Position numbers and translations under genes: made by a program | Source of the DNA: DTU015 sp012837895 | Lineage (GTDB): Bacteria; Bacillota; Sulfobacillia; Fermentithermobacillales; Fermentithermobacillaceae | DNA: 64,000 nucleotides | Direction: 5' to 3' | Assembly (NCBI GenBank): GCA_050952085.1 | Contig: JBMNKH010000007.1 | Location: 62,001 to 126,000 of the forward strand | The notes under the pieces: generated by a model | Seen by the model: only the letters and a program-made list of their open reading frames with translations | What the model was told of the DNA's origin: nothing | Database searches by the model: none | In this document: positions 33,886 through 43,665 of the stretch, piece after piece | Position numbering within the stretch: the first letter of the stretch is position 1 | Layout: each line of letters opens with the position of its first letter

Positions 33886-35199
33886 TTGCAAAGGCGGGAA
33901 CCAATACTCGTGGCACGCTTGAAAAGACTCAGGTTTTACGACTATATTGCGGATCCGGTGGAAAGAGAAAACGCTGTCAACAGTTTGATAGATGGCTCAC
34001 TGTTCTCTGTCATGTCCGGGTTAACCCAACCTTTCTGGGGCGCATTTGCTGTCCAACTGGGTGCTTCAGATTATATGGTAGGGCTCCTGACGTCACTTCC
34101 CGCCCTGATGAACCTCGCGGCACAGGTGCCGTCAGCTATTTTGATTGACCGTTACGATAACAGGCTCAAGCCCACACTAAGAGCTGCTTTCGTTTCAAGG
34201 AGTTTTCTACTGTTGTTTGCTTTCCTGGCCATAGTTCCGCTGCCGCTCAATGTGCGCGCATGGTGTTTCATTTTGACCTTTGCTATTAGGAGTTTTCCTG
34301 AGAACATGTGTAATATAGCGTGGACTGCCATGATGGGGGAGATGTTCAGTCCGCGCCTTAGAGCCAGGATATTTGCTGAGAGAAACATGGTCACTACCCT
34401 CATTTCGCTGCTCGCAACTATCGGAGCAGGGCAGATGCTTGACCTTGTGCCATGGCCTTCAAATTTTGCCGCCCTGTACTTGGTTGGGTACGGGTTTGTA
34501 ATGGGATCCTGGTACTACTTGACCCGGCATAAGGAATTACCCCTTTCAAAAGAAGAGCGCACCAATGCCCCGGCAGGGCTCAAAGCTTTTACGGAAGTCC
34601 GTGGAGATAGGAGGTTCATGAAGTTTGTGGCCGGGCTGCTGATCATCTACATAGGGTTTCACTTTACGGCCGCGTTCTGGACCATTCTATGGGTAAAGAT
34701 AATGGGGCTTTCCAACACATGGCTTGGTATGTTTTCGATAACTTCGGGAATCATGTCATTTCTCACATACAAGCAGTGGGGAAGACTGGTAGAAAGACAC
34801 GGTGCTCAAAAGGTGCTCTTGCTGACAGCCGGAGCTCACGCGATTGTTCCTTTGGCGTATGGCCGTTTCAGGAACCCTTATGTGCATCTACTGATTCATG
34901 TGCTGACGGGAACATTTGGGGCAGGACTCAACTTGTCAACATTCAATGTCCTACTTGACGTAACTCCGGATGCAACAAGGCCGGCGTATGTTGCTGTGTA
35001 CAATATGGCAATGGGTTTGTCTAGTGTAGTATGGCCGCTGGTGGGAGTATCCCTGTACCAAGCTATCGGAATGACACGTACTCTAGATATTGCGTTCTTG
35101 ATCAGAATCGGTGTAGCTCTAGCTGCTGGTTGGTTTTTTGCGGAGAGAACCGGGAACAATCAAGAGTGCTCTGGTGGCGGAGCAAGGAAGGTTGCATGA
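33886..35199 (+). CDS. Major facilitator superfamily transporter
   Basis: 437 aa with about twelve hydrophobic segments. The MFS loop 2-3 signature appears in degenerate form (AILIDRYDNRLKPTLR). The N-terminal half contains GSLFSVMSGLTQPFWGAFAV and YMVGLLTSLPALMNLAAQ; the C-terminal half AGLLIIYIGFHFTAAFWTIL. Substrate unknown. The start is uncertain: TTG 33886 gives the longest frame, but GTG 33910 (VARLKRLRFYDYI) is equally plausible and neither has a strong ribosome site. Confidence 0.8.
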   Translation: MQRREPILVARLKRLRFYDYIADPVERENAVNSLIDGSLFSVMSGLTQPFWGAFAVQLGASDYMVGLLTSLPALMNLAAQVPSAILIDRYDNRLKPTLRAAFVSRSFLLLFAFLAIVPLPLNVRAWCFILTFAIRSFPENMCNIAWTAMMGEMFSPRLRARIFAERNMVTTLISLLATIGAGQMLDLVPWPSNFAALYLVGYGFVMGSWYYLTRHKELPLSKEERTNAPAGLKAFTEVRGDRRFMKFVAGLLIIYIGFHFTAAFWTILWVKIMGLSNTWLGMFSITSGIMSFLTYKQWGRLVERHGAQKVLLLTAGAHAIVPLAYGRFRNPYVHLLIHVLTGTFGAGLNLSTFNVLLDVTPDATRPAYVAVYNMAMGLSSVVWPLVGVSLYQAIGMTRTLDIAFLIRIGVALAAGWFFAERTGNNQECSGGGARKVA

Positions 35200-35234
35200 A
35201 ACTAGTATGAACAGCTTCCGGGAGGGGTTCCAGT

Positions 35235-36551
35235 GTGAAGAGTATGGGCAATGTTTCATGGGATGCATTAGGTAAGCAGGATACGTCTGATGTCATTCTT
35301 GTTTCAAGTAAGATATATCCTGGCGATGCTGCGCCTTTTGCCGGATACCTCAAAGTGTCTGGCGGCATTATTGTGGAGATGGCTCCGGGAGTCCCTGAAC
35401 CGCAAGCAAACCCAACCACTGGAGACGAAAGCAGTAAGGGGCCTGGGGCTCAGCACGGCTTACCCGTAGTAGATTTAGGCGATAACATCATCATCCCTGG
35501 CCTTGTCGATATACATATCCATGGCTCATTTGGATTCGATGTAAGCTCTCCTGATCCTGATGCCATACAGGCCCTTGCCGGTCATTTGATCCGAACCGGT
35601 ACTACTTCATTCCTGCCTACCATAGGTGCCATGCCTGTGGATGACATTGAACGCGTGATATCAAGAGTTAGCCAACTGGCATCCAATAAGGAGGGGACGG
35701 GCGTTTCTGAAGACAGTACCGAGGCGGAGAAAAACCTTCCTGGAGCCCATATCCTGGGATTGCACATGGAGGGTCCTTTCCTAAACCCACACAAAAAGGG
35801 AGCCATGCGTGAAGAGTATTTGCTTGAACCATCAGTTAGCCTTATGGCAAGATGGTTGGACCTGGGGAAGGGCACGGTCAAGCGGGTTACTATTGCCCCG
35901 GAACTCCGCGGAGCCCGCGACTTGATTTCATTGCTGGCCGATAGGGGCGTAGCAGTGGCCGCCGGGCATACAATGGCAACCTACCAGGAGGCGCTAGACT
36001 CAATATCTTGGGGAGTCAGCGCCGCCACCCATGTGTATAACGCTATGAGGGAGTTTCATCATAGAGAGCCTGGTATAATAGGGGCAGTTCTGACTGACAG
36101 CCGGATCTGGGCAGAAGTCATATGCGATGGGATCCACGTCCATCCCGCCGCTTTAATGGTAGTACTGGCTTGCAGAGGTGCGGATAGGGTATACCTTGTA
36201 TCTGACGCACTGGCACCTGCAGGTTTGCCTCCAGGTTCATACAGTTCACTTGGGCATGAAATCACCGTTGACCAACAGGGGAGGGCATGCCTGGCAAATG
36301 GGGCTCTTGCCGGCAGCATCGCAAGCCTCTTGGATGGCCTGAAAAACATTATCCGGTGGACTGGAAGCGCTTTGGAGGATATGCTTCCCATGGCTACCAC
36401 TAACCCGGCGCTATTGGCCGGGGTATCGGAACGCAAGGGGTCTCTGGCGCCAGGGAAGCATGCAGACCTTGTTGTGCTGGACAACGAGTACAATGTGGTA
36501 TTCACCATGGTGAATGGCAAGATAGTCGCCAGCCGGGATCAGGATGGCTAG
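35235..36551 (+). CDS. nagA: N-acetylglucosamine-6-phosphate deacetylase
   Basis: 438 aa, GTG start preceded by GGGAGGGG. The amidohydrolase TIM barrel shows GLVDIHIHGSFGFDV, LHMEGPFLNPHKKGAMR, AAGHTMATYQEALD, ATHVYNAMREFHHREPGIIG, VICDGIHVHP and the catalytic-Asp segment LVSDALAPAG. It removes acetate from GlcNAc-6-P, feeding cell-wall amino sugar into glucosamine-6-P. An insert of about 25 residues between barrel strands (NKEGTGVSEDSTEAEKN) is longer than usual. No nagB is adjacent. Confidence 0.95.
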   Translation: MKSMGNVSWDALGKQDTSDVILVSSKIYPGDAAPFAGYLKVSGGIIVEMAPGVPEPQANPTTGDESSKGPGAQHGLPVVDLGDNIIIPGLVDIHIHGSFGFDVSSPDPDAIQALAGHLIRTGTTSFLPTIGAMPVDDIERVISRVSQLASNKEGTGVSEDSTEAEKNLPGAHILGLHMEGPFLNPHKKGAMREEYLLEPSVSLMARWLDLGKGTVKRVTIAPELRGARDLISLLADRGVAVAAGHTMATYQEALDSISWGVSAATHVYNAMREFHHREPGIIGAVLTDSRIWAEVICDGIHVHPAALMVVLACRGADRVYLVSDALAPAGLPPGSYSSLGHEITVDQQGRACLANGALAGSIASLLDGLKNIIRWTGSALEDMLPMATTNPALLAGVSERKGSLAPGKHADLVVLDNEYNVVFTMVNGKIVASRDQDG

Positions 36552-36577
36552 CTTGGAAAGTCGAGGGGAATACGTTA

Positions 36578-37084
36578 GTGAAAGGTCGGAGTGAACCATT
36601 GGCGGCATTTGTGTACGCGCTGTTGCCTACAGCTTTTGCAGTATTGGTTTCCTTCGCTTTGGCAAGGTGGGGATTCGGAAACATCTATTATATGGCACAG
36701 CTGTTGCCACTGTGCATGGTGTTTTACGTCACCATTGCCTGGTTTATATACTTGCGGCATGAAGGTGCATTTGCGTGGCTTGGGCGGAAAAAACCCTCTT
36801 CCAATGTGCTTGGGCACCATGAAAGCGAATTAGCCCGAGACCTTCCTGAGGACAAGGCATCAGGCCGGGAGCTCCGTTATTTGAGAGATGAAGCAGGCTT
36901 TATTTTCAGGCAGGAAAGGGACCAGGATGATTTGACAGGCTTGGAACGAAGCCCCGGCGGTGATAAGACGCCCCCGGGTTCACCTGCCACGGCGATTAGA
37001 ATTCTGCTATGGTCAGCTTGCCAGCTTGCTGTTCTGGCTACAGTACTCTACCACTGGTTGGGCATAGGCGCGTCTTTCTACTGA
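36578..37084 (+). CDS. Small membrane protein of unknown function
   Basis: 168 aa, GTG start with GAGGGG nine bases upstream and 26 bp after nagA, so probably co-transcribed. Two helices near the N-terminus (AAFVYALLPTAFAVLVSFAL, LLPLCMVFYVTIAWFIYL) and one at the C-terminus (LLWSACQLAVLATVLYHWLG) flank a charged loop of about 75 residues. No family recognised. Confidence 0.65.
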   Translation: MKGRSEPLAAFVYALLPTAFAVLVSFALARWGFGNIYYMAQLLPLCMVFYVTIAWFIYLRHEGAFAWLGRKKPSSNVLGHHESELARDLPEDKASGRELRYLRDEAGFIFRQERDQDDLTGLERSPGGDKTPPGSPATAIRILLWSACQLAVLATVLYHWLGIGASFY

Positions 37085-37111
37085 AAAACCCTGGTAATAA
37101 AGGCCAATGAA

Positions 37112-37146
37112 TGAGCGTGCAACCGCATTATGCAGTTACACGCTCA
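37112..37146. terminator. Hairpin between convergent membrane-protein and OppF-type genes
   Basis: TGAGCGTG and CACGCTCA form an 8-bp stem that extends inward imperfectly. No T-run on either side; possible bidirectional terminator. Confidence 0.4.
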
Positions 37147-37174
37147 GAGTCAAATGGCCAGTCGATAGCCTGCC

Positions 37175-38116
37175 TTATCCGGCCATTGCTTCGTATTGTC
37201 TTAGTTCCTCTTCATTTGCAAGTACAAAGTGGCCTGGTGTGATTTCAACCCACTTTGGTTTATCCTTCGAATAATCGTGACAAGTGGGGTCATATACCAG
37301 GACCTTCTTCTTCTTTTCGATCTGGGGGTCAGGAATCGGGATTGCTGAAAGCAGTGCCCTTGTGTAAGGATGGAACGGTCGTCCGAAGAGTTCTTCAGTT
37401 TCGGCCAACTCTACAAGTCTACCCTTATGAATTACCCCTATGCGATCTGCGATAAAGCGCACTACAGAAAGGTCGTGGGAGATGAACAAGTACGTTAACC
37501 CCTTGGTTTTCTGTAGGTCAGAAAGCAAGTTGAGTACTTGAGCCCTGATAGACACGTCCAGTGAAGATATTGGTTCGTCGGCAATGATAAATTCAGGCTC
37601 CATAATAAGAGCACGCGCTACGCCAATGCGCTGTCTCTGTCCTCCAGAGAACTCATGGGGAAAGCGTGAGGCAAATTCAGGCAAGAGGCCAACTTCCAAC
37701 AGGGCCCTAGATACCTTTGCCATTCTGTCTTGTTCGTCTTTGAACCCCTTTATGTTGTAAAGCCCCTCTGACACGATGTAGTCAACTTTCGACCTTTCAT
37801 TCAGGGATGCCATTGGATCCTGGAATATCATCTGTATCTTGCGGGTGACTTCCCGGTCAAGCTCCTTTGGGATTACCCCGTTAATTCTGCGGCCCTTAAA
37901 CAAGATCTCTCCTGCGGCTGTCGGGTTAATCCTGACTATGGCTCTCCCGATAGTAGTCTTACCTGACCCAGTTTCCCCAACAAGGCCGAACGTTTCACCT
38001 TTGTAGATCTCGAAAGATACATCGTCTACTGCCCTAAAGGGCTTTCTGCCCTTGCCCTTAAATTCAACCCGTAGGTTCTTGATTTCTATGATTACTTCCC
38101 TTTCATTCTGTGTCAT
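37175..38116 (-). CDS. Oligopeptide ABC transporter ATP-binding protein, OppF type
   Basis: 313 aa. Walker A is GETGSGKT, the signature HEFSGGQRQRIGVARAL, Walker B EFIIADEP, and the C-terminal oligopeptide/dipeptide extension begins HPYTRALLSAIPIPDPQIEK. The second ATPase of a five-gene importer whose order on the minus strand is SBP, permease, permease, ATPase, ATPase. Its ATG overlaps the preceding ATPase stop by four bases. The Opp/Dpp family moves peptides, but nickel or sugars are possible for members. Confidence 0.92.
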   Translation of the reverse strand: MTQNEREVIIEIKNLRVEFKGKGRKPFRAVDDVSFEIYKGETFGLVGETGSGKTTIGRAIVRINPTAAGEILFKGRRINGVIPKELDREVTRKIQMIFQDPMASLNERSKVDYIVSEGLYNIKGFKDEQDRMAKVSRALLEVGLLPEFASRFPHEFSGGQRQRIGVARALIMEPEFIIADEPISSLDVSIRAQVLNLLSDLQKTKGLTYLFISHDLSVVRFIADRIGVIHKGRLVELAETEELFGRPFHPYTRALLSAIPIPDPQIEKKKKVLVYDPTCHDYSKDKPKWVEITPGHFVLANEEELRQYEAMAG

Positions 38117-39156
38117 AGTGCATACCTCTCGTCGTGCTTAGCTCGCAAAGCTTTGATAGTCTCCGGCGGCTCTACCTTGGGTGCCCTGGGATCCAGAAGC
38201 CACGTCTTGGCATAATGGGTGGGGCTGACCTGGAAAAAAGGCGGCCTTTTTACAAAGTCGAGCTTGAGCGCCTTCGGGTTGCGCGGGGCGAAAGCATCGC
38301 CTGGAATATCGGTAAACAGGTTGGGAGGGGTTCCTGCAATCGAGTACAGGGGTTGGCCTTTGATTCCCAACTGTGGGAGGGAGGAGAGAAGAGCCCAGGT
38401 ATACGGGTGTCTGGGATCATAGAAAATCTCCTCTACTGTGCCGTACTCGATGATTTCGCCTGCATACATCACAGCTACCCTGTCAGCCACGTTTGCCACT
38501 ACACCGAGGTCGTGGGTTATATATACAAGGGTAACACCCATCTTTTTCTGGAGGCTCCTGATGAGCTCTAAGATCTGGGCTTGGATGGTTACGTCAAGCG
38601 CCGTCGTGGGCTCATCGCAAATCAGAATTCTCGGATTGCATGCGACCGCAATGGCAATCACGACCCTTTGGCGCATTCCACCTGAAAACTCGTGTGGATA
38701 CTGGTGATAGCGCACATCCGGCATATCTATGCCTACTTCAGCTAGAATCTCTATAGTCCTGGCTTTTGCTTGTTCTCCACGCATACCCTGGTGGAGTTCA
38801 AGAGCTTCCTGGATTTGCATACCCACGGTCCTCAGCGGGTTTAGAGCAGTCATCGGATCTTGGAAGACCATGGCGATTTTCTTGCCCCGGATGGTCAGCC
38901 ATTCGCGTTCGGTGGTAAACTTGGCAATATCTCTGCCTTCAAAAAGTATCGAACCTGAATCTGCCCACCCGTTGGCGTCCAGCATTCCAATCCACGTCTT
39001 GGTGAAAACGCTCTTCCCAGAACCCGATTCGCCTACAATTGCCACAGTTTCTGCCGGGTATAGGTCCAAAGAAGCTTCTCTTATGGCCGTCAAAATCTGT
39101 CCGCGTAGGCTGAACTTGACGACCAGGTCTCTTACTGAAAGGATTGGTTCAGTCAA
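38113..39156 (-). CDS. Oligopeptide ABC transporter ATP-binding protein, OppD type
   Basis: 347 aa. Walker A GESGSGKS, Q-loop MVFQDPMTALNP, signature HEFSGGMRQRVVIAIAV, Walker B RILICDEPTTALD, and the HPYTWALLSSLPQLG C-terminal domain of the peptide/nickel subfamily. That C-terminal region normally carries a Cys-rich Fe-S motif in OppD; here it is Cys-poor and longer (FVKRPPFFQVSPTHYAKTWL). Paired with the OppF-type ATPase by a 4-bp overlap. Confidence 0.92.
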   Translation of the reverse strand: MTEPILSVRDLVVKFSLRGQILTAIREASLDLYPAETVAIVGESGSGKSVFTKTWIGMLDANGWADSGSILFEGRDIAKFTTEREWLTIRGKKIAMVFQDPMTALNPLRTVGMQIQEALELHQGMRGEQAKARTIEILAEVGIDMPDVRYHQYPHEFSGGMRQRVVIAIAVACNPRILICDEPTTALDVTIQAQILELIRSLQKKMGVTLVYITHDLGVVANVADRVAVMYAGEIIEYGTVEEIFYDPRHPYTWALLSSLPQLGIKGQPLYSIAGTPPNLFTDIPGDAFAPRNPKALKLDFVKRPPFFQVSPTHYAKTWLLDPRAPKVEPPETIKALRAKHDERYAL

Positions 39157-39168
39157 TTGCTCCGCCTC

Positions 39169-40137
39169 CTAGTAGTGGTTCCTGGGATCTGAAGCGTCAG
39201 CAAACGCATTTCCCAGTACGTAGAATGATATCGTTATTACAGAAAGCACTACTGCCGGGAAAACCAGCTGATACCTGAGCGCAGGTGCCATCATTACCTG
39301 GCGCCCTTCGTTCAGCAGATTTCCCAGTGAAGGGGTGTCTATCGGCAGACCCAATCCGATATATGTCAGGAACACTTCCCAACCGATGGTTCCGGGAATT
39401 GACAACGCTATGCGCATTACGATCACCGACACCAGATAGGGCAGAAGGTTTTTCGTGATGATCCGGGACGTTGGGGTGCCCAGACACCGTGAAGCCAAGT
39501 TGTACTCACGGTCCCTGATAATCACTATCTGGTTGCGCACAAACCGGGCCATCCCAAGCCATCCTGTGGCGCACATGGCGATTACCATAGTTCTGAAACT
39601 GGGTCTCAATATGTAGGCGAGCAACATGAGCAGAATCGTTGTGGGTACGTTGTTTATCACGTTATACGCTTCTGTCATGAAGGCATCGATCTGTCTTACA
39701 TAACCCCATACTGCTCCGATGAAGATCCCAAAACCCACTTCCCATATCCCGACAATGATAGCTATGAGCAACGATGTCCTTGTGCCGCTCCAAATCCGGG
39801 CCCAAAGGTCCTGGCCGATCACGTTAGTGCCGAACCAGTATTCGTTACTGGGCTTTTGGTTCCTGAGAGGGTGGCCGGTTGCCGGATCTACATGGATCTT
39901 AGTGGGGGATTTCTGATTTGGCAGGTAAGGCTGGATTGTAGTGAACAAAATCAAAGATGCCATCAGCGCCAGCAAGAATATGGCTGTCTTGTTCTTAAGG
40001 AAAATTTTGAGCGTAGAACCCCAATAAGAGTAGTCCGAATATCCAACCCTTTCTGCTGCCTCAGGGTCATATTCGGCAAAGGTAAACAGGGCTTCGTCTT
40101 CGATTGCTTGAATAACTTGTTGTTCCTTCTGTGACAT
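39169..40137 (-). CDS. Oligopeptide ABC transporter permease, OppC type
   Basis: 322 aa. A cytoplasmic N-terminus of about 50 residues leads to one helix (IFLLALMASLILFTTI), a large external loop with HPLRNQKPSNEYWFGTNVIG (the OppC_N hallmark), and five further helices. The coupling EAA-type loop includes GMARFVRNQIVIIRDREYNL. It begins one base after the stop of the OppB-type gene. Confidence 0.92.
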   Translation of the reverse strand: MSQKEQQVIQAIEDEALFTFAEYDPEAAERVGYSDYSYWGSTLKIFLKNKTAIFLLALMASLILFTTIQPYLPNQKSPTKIHVDPATGHPLRNQKPSNEYWFGTNVIGQDLWARIWSGTRTSLLIAIIVGIWEVGFGIFIGAVWGYVRQIDAFMTEAYNVINNVPTTILLMLLAYILRPSFRTMVIAMCATGWLGMARFVRNQIVIIRDREYNLASRCLGTPTSRIITKNLLPYLVSVIVMRIALSIPGTIGWEVFLTYIGLGLPIDTPSLGNLLNEGRQVMMAPALRYQLVFPAVVLSVITISFYVLGNAFADASDPRNHY

Positions 40138-41097
40138 TTACCTGGCCCCCTCTCTCTTCTCAAGCCTGATGCGGGGATCAAAGATGGCCATCAATATGTC
40201 TCCCAGGAAAAGGCCCCAAATCCCCAGGGTCGAATATATCAGGACCAGGGCTTGTACCATTACGTTATCTTGCCTTTGAATCACGTCCACCAAGAGTCCG
40301 CCCATCCCGGGTATTGAGTACAATGATTCGATATAGATGGAACCGGAGATGGTTAGCAGTACTGAAGCGGGCAGGTATTGAGCCATTGGTACAAAAGCAT
40401 TCCGCATTACGTGCTTAACCATGATCTGCTTATCTGACATTCCCTTTGCCCTGGCAAGACGGATATAGTCCTGATTGAGTTGGTCAACCATGTAACGTCT
40501 CATCCATAACGCGTAACCGGCGATACCACCAAGGGACATGGAGATAAGCGGCAAGATCCAGCTGCGAGGGTCATGCCGGTTGAACAGCATAGGGAAGATT
40601 GATCTGCCACGGAACTTCAAGCCTGTAATGTACAGCTGGATGAATAGCAGGTAAACCGCTGCCGGGACTGCGTTGATGAATACCACATAACTTGACCAGA
40701 CCTTGTCCCAGAACCTGCCTTTGTTGCGCGCCATATGGATTCCCATAGTAAGACCGAAAAACAGGGACACGCAAATGGCAGCCAAGCCAAAGGCAGCAGA
40801 AAACGGGATCTTGAGTTTTATGATATCAATCACGGGCACATCCGGCCGGTAGATGATAGACTTACCCAGGTCACCCTTGAGAAGCGAAGAGTAGAAGTTT
40901 CTTAATTGAATGTACCACGGGTCCAGCAAGCCGAACTTGCGGAGTATATTCTCACGTTGCTCCGGGGTTAACTTATCGTAACCGTCGCCGAAGTAGCCTT
41001 CTTCGGGTAGGAGTCTCATCAGGAGAAAAACAAGCGTGATAACTATGAAAACTGTCACCAGTGACTGTAATAGCCTTTTGATACTGTACTTTAGCAT
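40138..41097 (-). CDS. Oligopeptide ABC transporter permease, OppB type
   Basis: 319 aa with six helices. The N-terminal MLKYSIKRLLQSLVTVFIVI and the coupling loop YMVDQLNQDYIRLARAKGMS, followed by HVMRNAFVPMAQYLP, are typical of OppB/DppB. The second external loop contains the short GDLGKSIIYRPDVPV segment of the family. Hairpins in the 172-bp gap to the SBP gene may lower permease expression relative to the binding protein. Confidence 0.92.
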   Translation of the reverse strand: MLKYSIKRLLQSLVTVFIVITLVFLLMRLLPEEGYFGDGYDKLTPEQRENILRKFGLLDPWYIQLRNFYSSLLKGDLGKSIIYRPDVPVIDIIKLKIPFSAAFGLAAICVSLFFGLTMGIHMARNKGRFWDKVWSSYVVFINAVPAAVYLLFIQLYITGLKFRGRSIFPMLFNRHDPRSWILPLISMSLGGIAGYALWMRRYMVDQLNQDYIRLARAKGMSDKQIMVKHVMRNAFVPMAQYLPASVLLTISGSIYIESLYSIPGMGGLLVDVIQRQDNVMVQALVLIYSTLGIWGLFLGDILMAIFDPRIRLEKREGAR

Positions 41098-41176
41098 TAT
41101 TGAATACCCTCTCCCACGCGGCTTATCCTTTCAAGTCAGTTGTTCTGTAGACCCTGTAATAATCTTGTGTGAGGGG

Positions 41177-41259
41177 CCGAAGCCGGAAGAAAAGACCTGT
41201 GCGGGAGCCTCTTCTTCCGGCGTTCCGGTTTACAGGCCGGGGACTTAACCCGGCCTTAA
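41177..41259 (-). promoter_or_regulatory. Two intercistronic hairpins between the SBP and permease genes
   Basis: GCCGGAAGAA/TTCTTCCGGC (10-bp stem, 41177-41222) and GGCCGGG/CCCGGCC (about 41237-41258) lie back to back. Neither has a T-run. Such stems often partially terminate or protect upstream mRNA, allowing excess binding protein. Confidence 0.6.
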
Positions 41260-41269
41260 GTTCACAAGA

Positions 41270-43147
41270 TTACCTGCCTGCCGCAGCTTCTGCTTCAAGC
41301 GCAGCAGCCCGGTCCTTCTCCCATTTCTCGCGTGCAGCCTTGTACTCTTCCATGCCCATCGGTTCTTCCATCACGATTTGTCCCTTGTACTGGAGTGATG
41401 AAACGCCGAAGGGTGCATAGGGCGAAGCAAACGGTTCCAGCTTCGTGGCAACGTAGCCACCGCCACCTACACGGAAGGGGATGACCCATGCTTCCTCGAT
41501 AACATATGCTTCAGCCGCAGCGAACAGTTCGAGACGCCTTTCTATATCTAGCACTTCAGCTTTTGCATCGTCAACCATCTTCTGGTACACAGTCCTGCCG
41601 TCTTCCAGGAGATATGCCGGATCGGTAGCTTTTTCCGGCCAGTTGTAGGTTCCATCGGGATAGAAGGGCTCTGTATAAGTCTCAGGGTCGGCATAGTCAG
41701 GACCCCAGTTGCAGTTCTGGAGAGCGTAGTTACCGGCCCTACGTGTCGCATTAAGGAAGCCTGTTGGCGGGAATCCTACCGGAATGATGTCGATGAAGTC
41801 CTCGCCCAAGAGGCCTTCCAGCTGTTGCTCGACAACCTGTGACTCGTTGGCCCACTGGGTTCCTGATGTGTTGTAAGGCATCATGACCTTAATCGGGAAG
41901 GTACACTTGCCTTCAAGTTCTTCTCTAGCCTTGTCGCGATACTCAAGGGCAAGATCAGGATCGAAGCTGTCACTGGCGGTCCACTTAGCCAGGTCGCCTA
42001 TCATGGTGTAGTCCTTACCGCCGGCAGCTACGAAGTTCTTTGGAGTAATGGTGTTGTTGAGCATTCTTTCGGGCTCGTAAGGATCAAGTGTCAACAGAGC
42101 CGAGACCCTGTCAAGTCCGTGGAAAATAGCTTTTCTGAAGTTCTTGTTGTTGACAGCTATCTTCCAGTTTTCAGGCTCGTATTCGTCTGGGAAGTTCGGG
42201 TCAAAGTTGAATGTGTACCAGTAGGAGTAGAAGCTTGTTTCGGCCGGGCGTACCATCTTGGATTTTTCCGGATCGTTCATCCACTCGTCCAAGGATGCAG
42301 TGGGGATGGTTGCACCGGTGATCTCGCCTCTGAGGAACATCTCAGGTGCCAGGGTAGCAGCTTCCTTGTTGTACCTGGACACAATCTTCTTGATGTGGAT
42401 GTTGTCAGCATCCCAGTAATTCTCGTTCTTCTCGTAAATCCGCTCATCCTGGTGGCGCCATTCAGAGAGGATGTATGCACCGCAGTAGAGGATCTTTGTG
42501 TGATCGGTTCCGAACTGGTCGCCCACTTCTTCCAGGAAGTCACCGTTAGCTGGCATGAAGGGGCAGTAAGTGAGCATGCTCAAGAAATAGGGAACCGGGT
42601 GTTTCAACGTGTATTCCAATGTATAGTCGTCTACTGCTTTTACGCCTACTTGCTCGAAGTCATCGATTTCGCCGAGGTAATACTCTTCGGCGTTCTTGAC
42701 CACGCTGTAAAAGATGTTTGCAGTTGCAGACGCATTGTCAGGATTCAAGAGGTACCTGGCAGCGTCCATCCAGTCCTGAGCGGTAACGTCGGCGTATTCT
42801 TCACCTTGATAGGTGTACCACTTCACGCCTTCTCTGATCTTGAAGGTCCACACGAGACCGTCATCAGAGACTTCCCACGATTCCGCCAATGCGGGTCTGA
42901 CGATGCCGAGATGGTCGTATTCGACGAGACAGTCTACTACGTTGGCTGCGACGGAAAACTCTGCGGTTGTGGAAGTGACTAAGTAGTTAATGGTTGTGAT
43001 CTCGCCTGAATAGACGCTGTAGACGTCGCCTGACTCCCTTAGTTTGGACTCAGGTGGCGTGTCCGTTTCTTCAGCCGTTGGGGTGCATCCGGCCAGCAAA
43101 ACCACGGCCATCAGCAAAACTGGTATCACTCTCTTTAACACTTTCAT
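41270..43147 (-). CDS. Peptide ABC transporter substrate-binding lipoprotein (SBP family 5)
   Basis: 625 aa from ATG 43147 (AGGAAGG upstream). A lipoprotein signal peptide ends at the lipobox VVLLAGC, acylated at Cys21. The mature protein follows the SBP_bac_5 plan: IVRPALAESWEVSDDGLVWT, FKIREGVKWY, then a long C-lobe (YALQNCNWGPDYADPETYTE). The tail is charged and Ala-rich (REKWEKDRAAALEAEAAAGR), longer than common. It delivers peptides to the downstream permease and is the first gene of the importer operon. Confidence 0.93.
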   Translation of the reverse strand: MKVLKRVIPVLLMAVVLLAGCTPTAEETDTPPESKLRESGDVYSVYSGEITTINYLVTSTTAEFSVAANVVDCLVEYDHLGIVRPALAESWEVSDDGLVWTFKIREGVKWYTYQGEEYADVTAQDWMDAARYLLNPDNASATANIFYSVVKNAEEYYLGEIDDFEQVGVKAVDDYTLEYTLKHPVPYFLSMLTYCPFMPANGDFLEEVGDQFGTDHTKILYCGAYILSEWRHQDERIYEKNENYWDADNIHIKKIVSRYNKEAATLAPEMFLRGEITGATIPTASLDEWMNDPEKSKMVRPAETSFYSYWYTFNFDPNFPDEYEPENWKIAVNNKNFRKAIFHGLDRVSALLTLDPYEPERMLNNTITPKNFVAAGGKDYTMIGDLAKWTASDSFDPDLALEYRDKAREELEGKCTFPIKVMMPYNTSGTQWANESQVVEQQLEGLLGEDFIDIIPVGFPPTGFLNATRRAGNYALQNCNWGPDYADPETYTEPFYPDGTYNWPEKATDPAYLLEDGRTVYQKMVDDAKAEVLDIERRLELFAAAEAYVIEEAWVIPFRVGGGGYVATKLEPFASPYAPFGVSSLQYKGQIVMEEPMGMEEYKAAREKWEKDRAAALEAEAAAGR

Positions 43148-43665
43148 CAAGATAGACACCTTCCTCAGGAAAATTCTGTGGAGAAAACTAGCGTAGATTT
43201 CAATACAAGTAACTCAGGAGCACCTGCTAGGAAGGCTGGTTTGTGACGTGATGCGTCTTGACTGGGGTGTTTGCTTTAATCGATGCCGGATCGTGCTTGA
43301 GCGTTTTCTTGTTTGCCGAAGTCACCTCCTTCAAACGTCTTGTATCCCAACCAAGCTATTTGTGAACAAAGCTACGGCGATAGGTTCGCATAAAATGAAT
43401 TATTACTCGTCCCTTTCTAACATTCTACGAATCCCCTAGAATTCCTCTTGCGTGAGCAGGATTTAGGTCAATTAACCAGCTAATTTTAGCATTGAATAGG
43501 CAAGAACCCGGCATTTCTGCAGACAGGCTGTGTACAAAGCCTCAGTCTGTGGCGTCCGCAGCAACCAAAACTCCTGTATGTAAGTGTAATAGAGTAGATT
43601 TCTTGGTGGTTAGTGGTACAATAGATCTGATACGACAGTTGTAACTGGAGAGAGAGGAACCGCTT
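43148..43665. other. Intergenic region between divergent SBP and MOP-family genes
   Basis: About 500 bp that should hold promoters in both directions. A GAAGGAGGTGAC sequence on the minus strand near 43330 looks like a ribosome site but has no start codon at a proper distance. No clear promoter pair or RNA element was recognised. Confidence 0.4.

Noticed and set aside
42119..42982. 287-aa frame antisense to the peptide-binding lipoprotein gene
   Set aside because: The opposite strand encodes an unmistakable SBP family 5 protein; the antisense frame is a codon-bias shadow without a ribosome site or family.
43240..43345. Short minus-strand peptide gene behind GAAGGAGGTGAC
   Set aside because: The only start codon overlaps the ribosome site itself; none lies at a usable distance.
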